From DASQPR01 sp035263025 (GTDB lineage: Bacteria > Actinomycetota > Actinomycetes > Mycobacteriales > Micromonosporaceae), in assembly GCA_035263025.1 (NCBI GenBank), contig DATFRR010000066.1:1-64000 (forward strand): 64,000 bases of DNA, given 5' to 3'. Each line of letters opens with the position of its first letter. Position 1 is the first letter of the stretch. Under the pieces are notes generated by a model that was not told the origin of the DNA, made no database searches, and worked only from the letters and a program-made list of their open reading frames with translations. Both the position numbers and the translations under genes were made by a program. Of this stretch, positions 34,501 to 45,381 are shown piece by piece.

Positions 34501-34875
34501 CTAGTCCTCGAACGTGTTGACCATGAACTGCGCGGCGTGTTCGAGGTAGTCCCACAACTCGGCGTCCTGCTCGGGGCTGAGGTGCAGCGAGTCGACGGCC
34601 GCCCGCATTTGTGAAAGCCACGCGTCGCGCTGCCGCGGCCCGACGTGGAAGGGCGCGTGCCGCATGCGCAGCCGAGGGTGGCCTCGCTGTTCCGAATACG
34701 TCTTCGGACCGCCCCAATACTGTTCGAGGAACATCCGGAGGCGGTCGGCAGCCGGGCCAAGATCCTCGTCTGGGTAGAGCGGCCGCAGCACGGGATCGGT
34801 CGCCACGCCCGCGTAGAACGTGTCGACCAGCTTCCGGAACGTCGGTTCGCCACCGACAGCCTCGTAGAACGTCAC
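34501..34875 (-). CDS. glbO: Group II truncated haemoglobin (GlbO-type)
   Basis: 124 residues from the GTG at 34875. TFYEAVGGEPTFRKLVDTFY forms helices A/B, YWGGPKTYSEQRGHPRLRMR leads to the proximal His in MRHAPFHVG, and DAWLSQMRAAVD carries the group II Trp(G8). Such globins bind O2 and NO and are tied to respiration or redox defence. TACCAT lies eight bases before this GTG, so it was preferred over the TTG at 34884, which overlaps the element. It converges on the YbjN gene. Confidence 0.93.
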   Translation of the reverse strand: MTFYEAVGGEPTFRKLVDTFYAGVATDPVLRPLYPDEDLGPAADRLRMFLEQYWGGPKTYSEQRGHPRLRMRHAPFHVGPRQRDAWLSQMRAAVDSLHLSPEQDAELWDYLEHAAQFMVNTFED

Positions 34876-34883
34876 GCCCGCCA

Positions 34884-34889
34884 ATGGTA
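34884..34889 (-). promoter_or_regulatory. -10 element (TACCAT) of leaderless promoter for glbO
   Basis: TACCAT, eight bases, then GTG at 34875. Confidence 0.4.
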
Positions 34890-34928
34890 GCGACCGGTTC
34901 GTCGGCGGCCGACCGTCCCGCCGCCCGG

Positions 34929-34987
34929 CGCGATACCGCCGCCCGACGCCGTCCAGCTGCCGGACGCGATACCGCCGCCCGACGCCG
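34929..34987 (-). repeat. Two 23-bp direct repeats between the MFS gene and glbO
   Basis: Identical 23-bp copies at 34929-34951 and 34965-34987 (containing GATACCGCCGCCCGACG), 36 bp apart start to start. They are followed by a small hairpin CCGCC-CGAG-GGCGG (34993-35006) that could end the MFS transcript. No open frame of note. Confidence 0.65.
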
Positions 34988-35036
34988 GGCAGCCGCCCGA
35001 GGGCGGGCTGAGCCGCTCAGATAGGGCCCGGATCGC

Positions 35037-36755
35037 TCAGTGGCCGGCCGGCTCAGAAGCGTGGCTGCCCGGCGGGTCGAAGTAGCGCGCCGTCGCGTGG
35101 CCGTTCGCTGACGGGTGCGCGACTTGCCGCGGCGTCAGCCGCTGATCCGTCGGGTACGAGCCGTTCGGCGATGGCGCCTCGGCACGGCGGTCGTACAGCG
35201 GCGGAGTGTCCAGACCAGTGGCCGCGTCGCGTTCGGCGGCGTTGTCCGGCGGCGACGTCGACTCCGGTGCATCGGCATCCGAGATGCTCGATCTGCTGGT
35301 CGCGCCGGAGACACCCGCCGGGTAGCCGGCCCCGCTCGCGGCATCTTGGCGTCGGTCGTCGCGATGCCGACCCGGTCGACCCACGTCCGCCGGGTCTGCT
35401 TGGCGCGGTGCGGGCGCGTTCGCCGCCGTGGACCGCCAGCGGCCGGCCGGCGGCGGTGCCGCGTCCTCCACCGCAGCGGTCGCCACCTCGTTGTGTGCCT
35501 GTACGGTCGCGATCGTCTCGTCGATGCGCTGGATGGACGGCCATGTCGCGCTGACCGCGATCATGGCGCACACGCCGACGCCGCTGAACACCGCGACGGC
35601 CGTCGGCACCGATACGTAGCCGGCGACGAAACCCGTGATGAGCAGCGCCAGGGCCTGCGACAGCTGAAGGCTGAACTGCATCACCCCGAACGCACGGGCG
35701 CGGAACTCAACGGGGGTGGCGCGGACGAACATCCCGTTGGCCGGTGCGGCCAAACCGTTGACCGCGAACGAGGAAATAAGCGACAGCGCCGCGATGACCT
35801 CGACCGAGTGCACCAGGAACACCGGCACCAGGGTGGCGGGCACTAGCACCGCAAGCGGTCGGACCAGGCGCTGGCGCCACGATGGCGAGACCATCCGACC
35901 GATCACGACCGCGCCGATCACCGCACCGACGGGCACCGATGCCATGATCAACGCTTGGTCGTACCCCCGGGTGCTGCCGTTGTGGCTCAGGTCCGACGCC
36001 CACGCGGCGGCGAGGCCCTCCGGCACCACCGCGAACATCGCGCCGAAGAAAATGATCGCGGCGATCGGCCGCAGCACCGGGCTCTGCGAGACGAGGCGGA
36101 AGCCGGCGACGGTCTCGGTAATGAGCCGAGCGCGCCGGGCGGCCGTCGACAGGACGGCCCTTGGCCGGATGCCGGAGGCCAGGATCGCCGCCGACCCGAG
36201 GAACGTCGCGGCATCGATCAGCAGCGCGAGCTGTGGGTGAAATGGCGCGAGCGCGCCGCCGACCACGTAGCCGAAGATCGTCGCGAGGTTAGTCGTGGTG
36301 GTCTGCGCGGCGAGGCCGACCACATAACGATCGCCCTCCAGAATGCGCGGCAGCAGTGACGAGCGGGATGCGTCGAACGCGGGTGACAGCAGCGCGGTCG
36401 CAAACAGCAGCAGGAGGATCGCCGGAACCGGCAGATTCGGGATGGCCACCAGCGAGATGAGAACCGCGCGCACCAGGTCGCACGTGATCATCACTTTCCG
36501 GTGTGGGTATCGCTCGGCGAGCGCGGCTAGCGGTGGACCGAAGGTCAGCCCGGGCAGGTACGCAACCGCGAAGGACGCTGCGGACAGCAACACCGAGTGA
36601 CTGACTGTGAATACGAGCGCGGTGACCGCGGCGCGCGCAAGATAGTCGCCGACCCACGACAACGCGCTCGCGGTGTAGAGCGACCGGAACTCGGGCACCG
36701 CGAAAACGTCCCCGAATGTCGCCGGTCGATCGGCGGCTGTCTTCGGGGGGGTCAC
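35037..36755 (-). CDS. Major facilitator superfamily transporter with long disordered C terminus
   Basis: 572 residues. Residues ~15-410 show about ten to twelve TM segments typical of MFS drug exporters of the enterobactin-exporter (EntS) type (SALSWVGDYLARAAVTALVF, GDRYVVGLAAQTTTTNLATI, PANGMFVRATPVEFRARAFG). The remaining ~160 residues are Pro/Ala/Asp/Arg-rich and likely disordered in the cytoplasm. The GTG at 36755 is set by GGAGG eight bases upstream; the open frame continues 13 codons further. Substrate unknown. Confidence 0.88.
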   Translation of the reverse strand: MTPPKTAADRPATFGDVFAVPEFRSLYTASALSWVGDYLARAAVTALVFTVSHSVLLSAASFAVAYLPGLTFGPPLAALAERYPHRKVMITCDLVRAVLISLVAIPNLPVPAILLLLFATALLSPAFDASRSSLLPRILEGDRYVVGLAAQTTTTNLATIFGYVVGGALAPFHPQLALLIDAATFLGSAAILASGIRPRAVLSTAARRARLITETVAGFRLVSQSPVLRPIAAIIFFGAMFAVVPEGLAAAWASDLSHNGSTRGYDQALIMASVPVGAVIGAVVIGRMVSPSWRQRLVRPLAVLVPATLVPVFLVHSVEVIAALSLISSFAVNGLAAPANGMFVRATPVEFRARAFGVMQFSLQLSQALALLITGFVAGYVSVPTAVAVFSGVGVCAMIAVSATWPSIQRIDETIATVQAHNEVATAAVEDAAPPPAGRWRSTAANAPAPRQADPADVGRPGRHRDDRRQDAASGAGYPAGVSGATSRSSISDADAPESTSPPDNAAERDAATGLDTPPLYDRRAEAPSPNGSYPTDQRLTPRQVAHPSANGHATARYFDPPGSHASEPAGH

Positions 36756-36859
36756 CGGGGAGGCCTCCGGGCGATAGGTACAACTGACCGACAAGGTGAA
36801 CGAATGGACGATATCTGAATCAGCCGTGCCGCGCGAGACCCTGACTTAGCCGGCGATGC

Positions 36860-37990
36860 CTACGCGCGCGAACCGCCGATATTCGTGCCATTTGCCCCAT
36901 CATCGGGTCCGCCTTCTGTCGGCGGCCGTAGATAGATCCGACCGGCCGACATCGCCCGCGAAATGCCGGCGGCGGCGAGCGCGTCGGTGAGCCGCCCGCG
37001 CAACTCGCGAGTGACGAGCGCCTGCGATTCGGCGGCCGCGCGGACCGTAGTCCGCAGGATGGCGCCGTCCACCGTGAGCTGCTCGACGCCGAGCACCTCG
37101 GGAGTGCCGATCATCTTCTCGTTCCACTGTGGGTCGGCAGCCATCTCGGCCGCCGCCCGGCTCAGCACCTCGGTGGCCTCTTCCACGCGAGCAAAGCCGA
37201 TCGGCAGGTCGATGACGACCAGGCCCCAGCCCTGACTCTTGTTGCCGACTCGGACGATCTCGCCGTTACGGACGTGCCACAGCACACCGCGCGCGTCCCG
37301 CAGCGATGTGGTGCGCAGACCCACCGCCTCGACGGTGCCGCTCGCCTCGCCGACGTCGACCATGTCGCCGACGCCGTACTGGTCCTCGAGCAACATGAAC
37401 AGTCCGGCGATCATGTCCTTTACGAGGGTCTGCGCGCCGAAGCCGATGGCGAGCCCGGCGATGCCGGCGCTGGCCAGCAACGGCGCGAGCTGGATGCCGA
37501 GCTCGCCGAGGATCATCAGGAACGCGATCGAGAAGATCGTCGCGGACGCCAAGCTCAGCAGCACCGAGCCGATCGCCTCGGCGCGCTGCTGCCGCCGTTC
37601 GCGGAACGTCGCATCCGCGAGACGGAGCCGCAGAGGCTTGAGGGCGACCGGCGACTCACCCTGCGCGGTCCGGCTCACCAGCCGCCGGATCGTGCGATGC
37701 ACGAGCCATCGGACCACCAACGCGATCACGATGATCAGGAGAATGCGTAGCGGCTTGATGACGATGAGGTAGCTACTCGACGCGAGCCACGCGTTGTGGG
37801 TCCAGTCGTAGACCGTCCGGCACAGGTCGCTCGTCGCGACGCAACTCGGTGCTGCCCCGGCATGTGGCGACGGGGTCGGCGACCCGGTCGGCGCGATCGC
37901 CGCGGGCAGCGTCGTGGCCGTGGGCAGCGCGATCGCCGTGGCCGTGGGCAGCGCCGTCGAGCCACCGACGAGCATCGCGAGAAGGTGCAC
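36860..37990 (-). CDS. Small-conductance mechanosensitive channel (MscS family)
   Basis: 376 residues. A Thr/Pro/Ala-rich extracytoplasmic N terminus (to ~residue 65, with two Cys) is followed by three TM segments. The third is the pore helix with PLLASAGIAGLAIGFGAQTLVKDMIAG, and the beta domain has YGVGDMVDVGEASGTVEAVGLRTT. It opens under membrane tension and protects against hypo-osmotic shock. GTG start; ATG 37975 is an in-frame alternative. It diverges from the HNH gene, with 154 bp between. Confidence 0.92.
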   Translation of the reverse strand: MHLLAMLVGGSTALPTATAIALPTATTLPAAIAPTGSPTPSPHAGAAPSCVATSDLCRTVYDWTHNAWLASSSYLIVIKPLRILLIIVIALVVRWLVHRTIRRLVSRTAQGESPVALKPLRLRLADATFRERRQQRAEAIGSVLLSLASATIFSIAFLMILGELGIQLAPLLASAGIAGLAIGFGAQTLVKDMIAGLFMLLEDQYGVGDMVDVGEASGTVEAVGLRTTSLRDARGVLWHVRNGEIVRVGNKSQGWGLVVIDLPIGFARVEEATEVLSRAAAEMAADPQWNEKMIGTPEVLGVEQLTVDGAILRTTVRAAAESQALVTRELRGRLTDALAAAGISRAMSAGRIYLRPPTEGGPDDGANGTNIGGSRA

Positions 37991-38144
37991 CGGTACGTCC
38001 TGCTTTCTGCCCTACGCGTCATCGTCTGTTCATGGTGGCCGGCCGAATAGTACGTGCAATAACGCCACCTATCGGGGACGATTGGCGCACGGATACCGCC
38101 GTCCGCTGCCCGGACAGCGCGATTCTGGCGGAAGGTGACGCACG

Positions 38145-38666
38145 ATGCCTGACATACGACCGGCGATGAGCTCGACCACCCTGGTGCTGAACCAGACGTA
38201 CGAGCCGCTGTGTGTCGTATCCGTCAGACGAGCCACCATCCTCATCCTCTCGGCCAAGGCCATCTGCGTCGTGGACGGCGACGGGATTCTGCACAGCGCG
38301 CGGACCGCGTTGCCGGTGCCGAGCGTCGTGCGATTAACCCACTACGTCCGGGTGCCCTATCGAGCGAGCGTCGGGTTGTCGCGCCGCGCGGTGTTCGCTC
38401 GTGACGGCGGTCGCTGCGCATATTGCCGCGCACCCGCCGAGACGATCGACCATGTCGTACCACGCAGCCGCGGCGGGCGCCATGACTGGGACAACGTGGT
38501 TGCCGCCTGCGCGCGATGCAACCACAGCAAGGGTGACCGGATGATCACCGAACTCGGCTGGCGGCTGCAACCATTGCCGGCCGCGCCGCGCGGCTCCGCG
38601 TGGCGGGTGCTCGGGCACCGGACACCGGATCCACGTTGGGTCGACTGGCTCGAGGTGGCCGCCTGA
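38145..38666 (+). CDS. HNH endonuclease
   Basis: 173 residues. The HNH domain lies at ~80-135: RDGGRCAYCRAPAETIDHVV with the first zinc-type cysteine pair, PRSRGGRHDWDNVVAACARC with the catalytic His/Asn pattern, and NHSKGD. The N-terminal half (MSSTTLVLNQTYEPLCVVSV) is conserved in actinobacterial chromosomal HNH proteins, which are not obviously mobile. The ATG at 38145 follows GGAAGGTGA; ATG 38166 is an alternative. Its stop is 9 bp from the convergent sortase stop. Confidence 0.88.
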   Translation: MPDIRPAMSSTTLVLNQTYEPLCVVSVRRATILILSAKAICVVDGDGILHSARTALPVPSVVRLTHYVRVPYRASVGLSRRAVFARDGGRCAYCRAPAETIDHVVPRSRGGRHDWDNVVAACARCNHSKGDRMITELGWRLQPLPAAPRGSAWRVLGHRTPDPRWVDWLEVAA

Positions 38667-38675
38667 CCGCGGTCG

Positions 38676-39299
38676 CTAGCCGCGCAACGTCATCGTGGCG
38701 TAGACGACCACGTTGTCGGCGTAGCCGACCGAGCCGCCGAGGAAGTCGCCACCACATGTGATCAACCGCAGCTCGGGTCGGTCGTCATCGCTGCGGTAGA
38801 CGCGGTCACCTGGGAACTTTCCCTTCGGGTAGTACTCGACCGAGTAGATGTTGAACAGCGCGGTGCGATGGTTGGCGAGCCGCAGCTGGACCCTCTGGCC
38901 GGGCTTCAGCTGGCTTAGGTGGTAGAAGATCGATTGGCCGTTGGGTCCATCCACGTGACCGACGATGACGGCGGGACCGCGCTGGCCGGGTGCCGGTCCG
39001 CCCGAATACCAGCCGGCGAGGTTGTTGTTGCTCAACGGCGGCACCGCGATCGCGCCGTTGGACGCGAGACCGACGCGCGACACCGGTGCGTCAACGTCGA
39101 TCGCCGGGATGCTGATCCGAGTTGGTACGGATCGGTCGAGCGGCGGCGCCACCGGTCCGCCCGGGTCCTCGTGCGCGAACTTAAGATCCGGCAGCCCGGG
39201 CGCGCCGAACAGCGCACCGAGACCCGCGCCGGAGGCGAACAGACCGGCGAGGACAAGCAGCACGCCGATCGGCGCGGACCGTCGGGTTCGACGTACCAT
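38676..39299 (-). CDS. Class F sortase
   Basis: 207 residues: N-terminal signal anchor (PIGVLLVLAGLFASGAGLGA) and a sortase fold with catalytic His in PAVIVGHVDGPNG, Cys in LRLITCGGDF and a downstream Arg/Asn region GYADNVVVYA. RISIPAIDVDAPVSRVGL is the usual start of the domain. Class F sortases attach proteins to the wall or act as housekeeping transpeptidases in actinobacteria. The gene starts 9 bp after a small exported protein that may be its substrate. Confidence 0.92.
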   Translation of the reverse strand: MVRRTRRSAPIGVLLVLAGLFASGAGLGALFGAPGLPDLKFAHEDPGGPVAPPLDRSVPTRISIPAIDVDAPVSRVGLASNGAIAVPPLSNNNLAGWYSGGPAPGQRGPAVIVGHVDGPNGQSIFYHLSQLKPGQRVQLRLANHRTALFNIYSVEYYPKGKFPGDRVYRSDDDRPELRLITCGGDFLGGSVGYADNVVVYATMTLRG

Positions 39300-39308
39300 C
39301 GCGGACCG

Positions 39309-39857
39309 CTAGTAGGGCAGTGTGGAGCGTCGCCGGCGGACGGACGCGATGAAGAACACCACGCCGGCGATCACCGCCACGATGCCGGCCACAATGGCGA
39401 GTCGCGCCGCGGTGGAGGCGCCGAGCTCGCCTCCGCCGGTCGCCGGGCCGACGTTCGGGTTCGGCGTGACCAGCGGCGCGTGGCTCAACACCGTGAGCTT
39501 CGATGTGGTGACCTGACCGCTGGCGCAGGTCAGCGTGACCGAGTACGTCGCGGGCCGGGTATCGCTCGGCACCGTGACGTTGGTGTGCAGCTTGCCGTTG
39601 TCCGGCACCAGCGTGATCGAGCCGAACACATCCGAATTCACGAACGCCGGGTTGGCGTTGTCCCCGCAGGTCGCACTGATCGTCACGATGAACCCGGGCG
39701 CGACCGAGCTCGGTGTGATCAGCAGAATCGTGGCAGCCGACGCGGGCGCGGCCAGACTGAGGACAATCGCGACGGAACCGGCGAGACTGGCCAGCACGCT
39801 TGCCCACCGCCGCGTGCTAACCCGTCGAATGCGGTACGTCGACCTGTCGCCGTACAC
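39309..39857 (-). CDS. Exported Ig-like surface protein with C-terminal TM anchor, candidate sortase substrate
   Basis: 182 residues. Signal peptide ASVLASLAGSVAIVLSLAAP with cleavage near ASAA, a beta-rich domain (ILLITPSSVAPGFIVTISAT; two Cys, CGDN and LTCA, probably a disulfide), a Pro/Gly linker GPATGGGELG, then one TM helix (AARLAIVAGIVAVIAGVVFF) and a basic tail RRRR. The TM plus basic tail is the layout of a sortase sorting signal, but no LPxTG or LAxTG is present; only PATGG precedes the helix. The class F sortase gene is 9 bp downstream. Confidence 0.8.
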   Translation of the reverse strand: MYGDRSTYRIRRVSTRRWASVLASLAGSVAIVLSLAAPASAATILLITPSSVAPGFIVTISATCGDNANPAFVNSDVFGSITLVPDNGKLHTNVTVPSDTRPATYSVTLTCASGQVTTSKLTVLSHAPLVTPNPNVGPATGGGELGASTAARLAIVAGIVAVIAGVVFFIASVRRRRSTLPY

Positions 39858-39974
39858 GTGCGGAACCTATCGCGGCTATTACCCGCATAACGTGGGAATT
39901 GCAGAATCTGCCCGGTCCGATCATGTTCGGCGCAGCCAGATTTGTGTGACGGGGCGGCGTTCGCCCCGGTGCTA

Positions 39975-41303
39975 CTAGGTGACGCGGCCGCGTTCGGCCG
40001 GGAAATTTTCGTACACCCGATCGGCCACGATCGTCCGGAGGCGCCGCATGCCTTCGTACACATCGACGAATCGTGTGTATAGCGGTGCGAACCCCAGCCG
40101 TAGCCGGTCGGGTGTCCGGAAGTCCGGGATCACGTCGGCGGCCTTCATCGCCTGGCAGATCTGCCACGCGTACGGGTGGTGCAGCGTGATCTGCGCACCG
40201 CGACGCATCGGGTCACGTGGCGACGCCAGCGTAAAGCCGAGATCAGCGAGCCAGGCGTCGTACTGGCCGACCGCGTACGTCGTGAGCGCGCGCGCCTTGC
40301 GTCCGATCGCCTCGATGCCGGCCTCGGCGGTGATCCGGGCACCCTCGAGTGCGCCGTACCCACCGAGGATCGTGGGCGTACCGACCAGGAAGCGGTCCAC
40401 CGTCTCGACCGGGTCATAGCGCGCGCCCATCGCGAACTGGTCGCGTTGCGCGAACCACCCCCAGATCGGCTGGCGGAGGTCGGCCTGGAGATCGGCGCGT
40501 ACGTAGAGGAACGCGGGCGCGCCCGGACCGCCGTTCAGGTGCTTATACGTGCAGCCGACCGCCAACTCGGCGCCGGACGACGCGAGGTCAACCGGGATCG
40601 AGCCGGCCGAGTGGCACAGGTCCCACAGCATCACCGCACCGACGTCGTGCGCGGCATCCGTGATCGCACGCAGGTCGGCGATCGCTCCGGAGCGGTACGC
40701 CACGTGGGACAGACAGACCAGCGCGGTGTCGGCGTCAATCACGCCATGCAGATCGCGGACGTCGATGCCCTCGTCGATGTCCGTCTTGACCATGCGCAAT
40801 TCGAGGCCACGCGCGGCGGCGAGGCCCTGCAACACGTACTGGTCGGTGGGAAAGTTGTCGTCGTCGGTGACGATGACGCGCCGGCCCGGCCGGGCATCGA
40901 CGGCGGCGGTGGCGAGCTTGTAGAGGTTCACGCTGGTGGAGTCGGAGAGCACGACCTCGCCCGGTCGAGCGCCGATAACGTCGGCCAGCAGGTCGCCGGC
41001 CTCCCGACCCAGGTCGATCCAGTGATCCCAGCCGCGAATCAGCTCGTCGCCCCACTCCACGTCGATCGCTCGACGGAGTCGATCCTGGGTGGCCTTCGGC
41101 AGCCGGCCAAGCGAGTTGCCGTCCAGGTAGATCAGGTTGTCGTCGGTGATGACGAAGCGGTCCCGAAACGACGCGAGCGGGTCGTTGACATCCTCGGCTC
41201 GGGCGGCACGCAGCGCGTCTCGATCCAACGCCGCGCGGTTGCGGCGGACCTCATCGGTGGAGGCGGCACCCGTGCGTCGCTTGCGGTCGGATGTGCCGGT
41301 CAC
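39975..41303 (-). CDS. kynU: Kynureninase
   Basis: 442-residue PLP enzyme cleaving L-kynurenine to anthranilate and alanine (or 3-hydroxykynurenine to 3-hydroxyanthranilate) in tryptophan degradation. Diagnostic segments: IYLDGNSLGRLP, LSDSTSVNLYKLATAAVD, DDDNFPTDQYVLQG, MLWDLCHSAGSIPVDL, and VGCTYKHLNGGPGAPAFLYV with the Schiff-base Lys. No other tryptophan-catabolic gene is visible nearby. The GTG at 41303 was chosen over 41312 because TACCGT lies seven bases upstream and overlaps the longer start. Confidence 0.94.
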   Translation of the reverse strand: MTGTSDRKRRTGAASTDEVRRNRAALDRDALRAARAEDVNDPLASFRDRFVITDDNLIYLDGNSLGRLPKATQDRLRRAIDVEWGDELIRGWDHWIDLGREAGDLLADVIGARPGEVVLSDSTSVNLYKLATAAVDARPGRRVIVTDDDNFPTDQYVLQGLAAARGLELRMVKTDIDEGIDVRDLHGVIDADTALVCLSHVAYRSGAIADLRAITDAAHDVGAVMLWDLCHSAGSIPVDLASSGAELAVGCTYKHLNGGPGAPAFLYVRADLQADLRQPIWGWFAQRDQFAMGARYDPVETVDRFLVGTPTILGGYGALEGARITAEAGIEAIGRKARALTTYAVGQYDAWLADLGFTLASPRDPMRRGAQITLHHPYAWQICQAMKAADVIPDFRTPDRLRLGFAPLYTRFVDVYEGMRRLRTIVADRVYENFPAERGRVT

Positions 41304-41310
41304 ACCGCAC

Positions 41311-41316
41311 ACGGTA
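41311..41316 (-). promoter_or_regulatory. -10 element (TACCGT) of leaderless promoter for kynU
   Basis: TACCGT, seven bases, then GTG at 41303. Confidence 0.4.
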
Positions 41317-41484
41317 GCGACACACCGACTCGGTCGGCACCCGGGCGACCGGCGGCCCAGGCTGCTCCGCTACCGTGAACGCGTTCCAGCGGATGCGCTG
41401 ACCGTTGGGTGGGCCGAATCGCGTCAAACGCGGTCGGCGGGCGTCGGCGCACCGCACGACCTATGGCGCCATGGGGGCGTTGAG

Positions 41485-41847
41485 TTGACCATTACTGAGA
41501 CCGTCCTCGTGTTCGCGGGCATCCCCGCCGCGGTCATCGCGATCATCTATGGGCTCGTCTACGCGACGAGTAGTGCGTCGAACAGCAAGCGGTATCGGCC
41601 GGGCCGGCCATTCAATCAGTCCACGGTCTGGTTCATTGCCAACACACCGGGTGCGGCGATCGCCGGACACGCGGCTCGCGAGATCGGCGCCGGCTCCGGT
41701 TCACACGCCCTTTCCGGTGGTACGGCCGACAGCGGCGCGACCACACATGGTGCCCACCAACACGACGCCGCGGAGGCCGGCCATGACGGGTCCGGCCTGA
41801 CCACGGTCGGCTACGGCGAGACCGGAGGCGCAAGTGACAGTTGGTGA
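41485..41847 (+). CDS. Small membrane protein upstream of DUF5130
   Basis: About 120 residues, unrecognised by name. One TM segment at the N terminus (TVLVFAGIPAAVIAIIYGLV), then SKRYRPGRPFNQSTVWF and a His/Gly/Ala-rich tail ending GLTTVGYGETGGASDSW. The TTG start at 41485 is tentative (GGGGGCG upstream, no ATG or GTG in frame nearby). It overlaps the DUF5130 gene by 14 bp, so the two are probably translated together. Confidence 0.7.
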   Translation: MTITETVLVFAGIPAAVIAIIYGLVYATSSASNSKRYRPGRPFNQSTVWFIANTPGAAIAGHAAREIGAGSGSHALSGGTADSGATTHGAHQHDAAEAGHDGSGLTTVGYGETGGASDSW

Positions 41848-42238
41848 GAAGTCCGGCAACAGCGGCCGCGCCGAGGTGCTGAACGGCCCATTCACCACCC
41901 GCCAGCTGTTGCGCCTTGATGACGCGCTGCGCGGTGCCGACGAGTCAACCGGTCTCACGTTCAGCGTGTACGTCGGCGACCTCGACCAGCCGGTCCGTGG
42001 ACACGCCGAGAAGTTGCACAGCCAGCTGAACGACCCTGACCACAGTGTGCTCGTCGCCGTGTCACCGAACCTCCGGGTGCTGGAGATCGTCACGGGTCAC
42101 GAGGCACGTCGTCGCGTACCGGACCGCCAGGCCAAGCTCGCCGCGCTCTCGATGGCGGCGGCGTTCAGTGGCGGCGACCTGACCGGCGGACTCGTGGCCG
42201 GTCTGGCCCAACTGGCCGGTCAAGCCGGCAAACACTAG
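41834..42238 (+). CDS. DUF5130 family protein (TPM-phosphatase-like)
   Basis: 134 residues matching DUF5130: NGPFTTRQLLRLDDALRGAD, GLTFSVYVGDLDQPVRGHAE, SVLVAVSPNLRVLEIVTGHE, ending in an Ala/Gly-rich helix (GGLVAGLAQLAGQAGK). The fold is related to the TPM domain, but enzymatic activity is unproven. GTG start inside the upstream gene. Converges on pepN. Confidence 0.83.
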   Translation: MTVGEKSGNSGRAEVLNGPFTTRQLLRLDDALRGADESTGLTFSVYVGDLDQPVRGHAEKLHSQLNDPDHSVLVAVSPNLRVLEIVTGHEARRRVPDRQAKLAALSMAAAFSGGDLTGGLVAGLAQLAGQAGKH

Positions 42239-42523
42239 CCCCCTGTGGGCTCGCGACCCGGCCAAGATCCCCGCGGTTGTAACACCAGGGTCGTAACCCG
42301 CCCCGAATTACGCCTCCACCGTTACAAGTTCGCGGATCTTCCCGGGATCAAGTAACCGTTCTCGGTTCCACGTACACACATAAGCCTTAACGCCTGCGTG
42401 CTCGCGGACAGCACCCCAAGGTCACGGTAGGGCGGGTGGCTTGCCCACGAAGGTGATCAAGCCTGACCGCGCCTGCGTGGGCAAGCCACCCGCCCCGCCA
42501 CCGCACCCACGGGTCCTCTGACC
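42239..42523. other. Intergenic region between convergent DUF5130 and pepN
   Basis: 285 bp without a gene. Two inverted repeats: CCGCGG-TTGTAAC (42271-42283) facing GTTACAA-GTT-CGCGG (42321-42335), and a 20-bp perfect one described separately. The middle part is lower in GC than the surrounding genes. Confidence 0.6.
42430..42495. terminator. 20-bp perfect inverted repeat, probable bidirectional terminator
   Basis: GGGCGGGTGGCTTGCCCACG (42430-42449) and its exact reverse complement (42476-42495) flank a 26-base loop, 29 bp from the pepN stop. The stem is long and very stable. There is no U-tract on either side. Position between convergent genes favours transcription termination; a mobile palindromic element is the alternative. 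Confidence 0.55.
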
Positions 42524-45100
<2,577 letters not shown>

Positions 45101-45381
45101 GGCGGCTGACTCCGTTTCGATTCGGGCCGCGCGGGGAACAGCGTCCGGAATCCGGCAGCGCGCACGGCGACGTACGGGTGCGAGGCGAGTCTGTCATGCC
45201 GACCGGCGGTATCGGGCAGTGGCCTTTCACACCGCGGGAGAGGTAGCGGGTAAGTCCTTGACTGCGCAAGAGTGTAAGGGGCGGTGCGGCCCGCCCTTGT
45301 TACGCAAGCGGTGACCAGCTGTTGCCGGAACAGTGACCGGCGGGCCCATGCCAACGGCGGCGATCTGGGAGGAACGAGGCA

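Noticed and set aside
42239..42523. tRNA or small RNA gene in the DUF5130-pepN gap
   Set aside because: No T-loop GGTTCGANTCC or cloverleaf arms; the only strong structure is the long palindrome.
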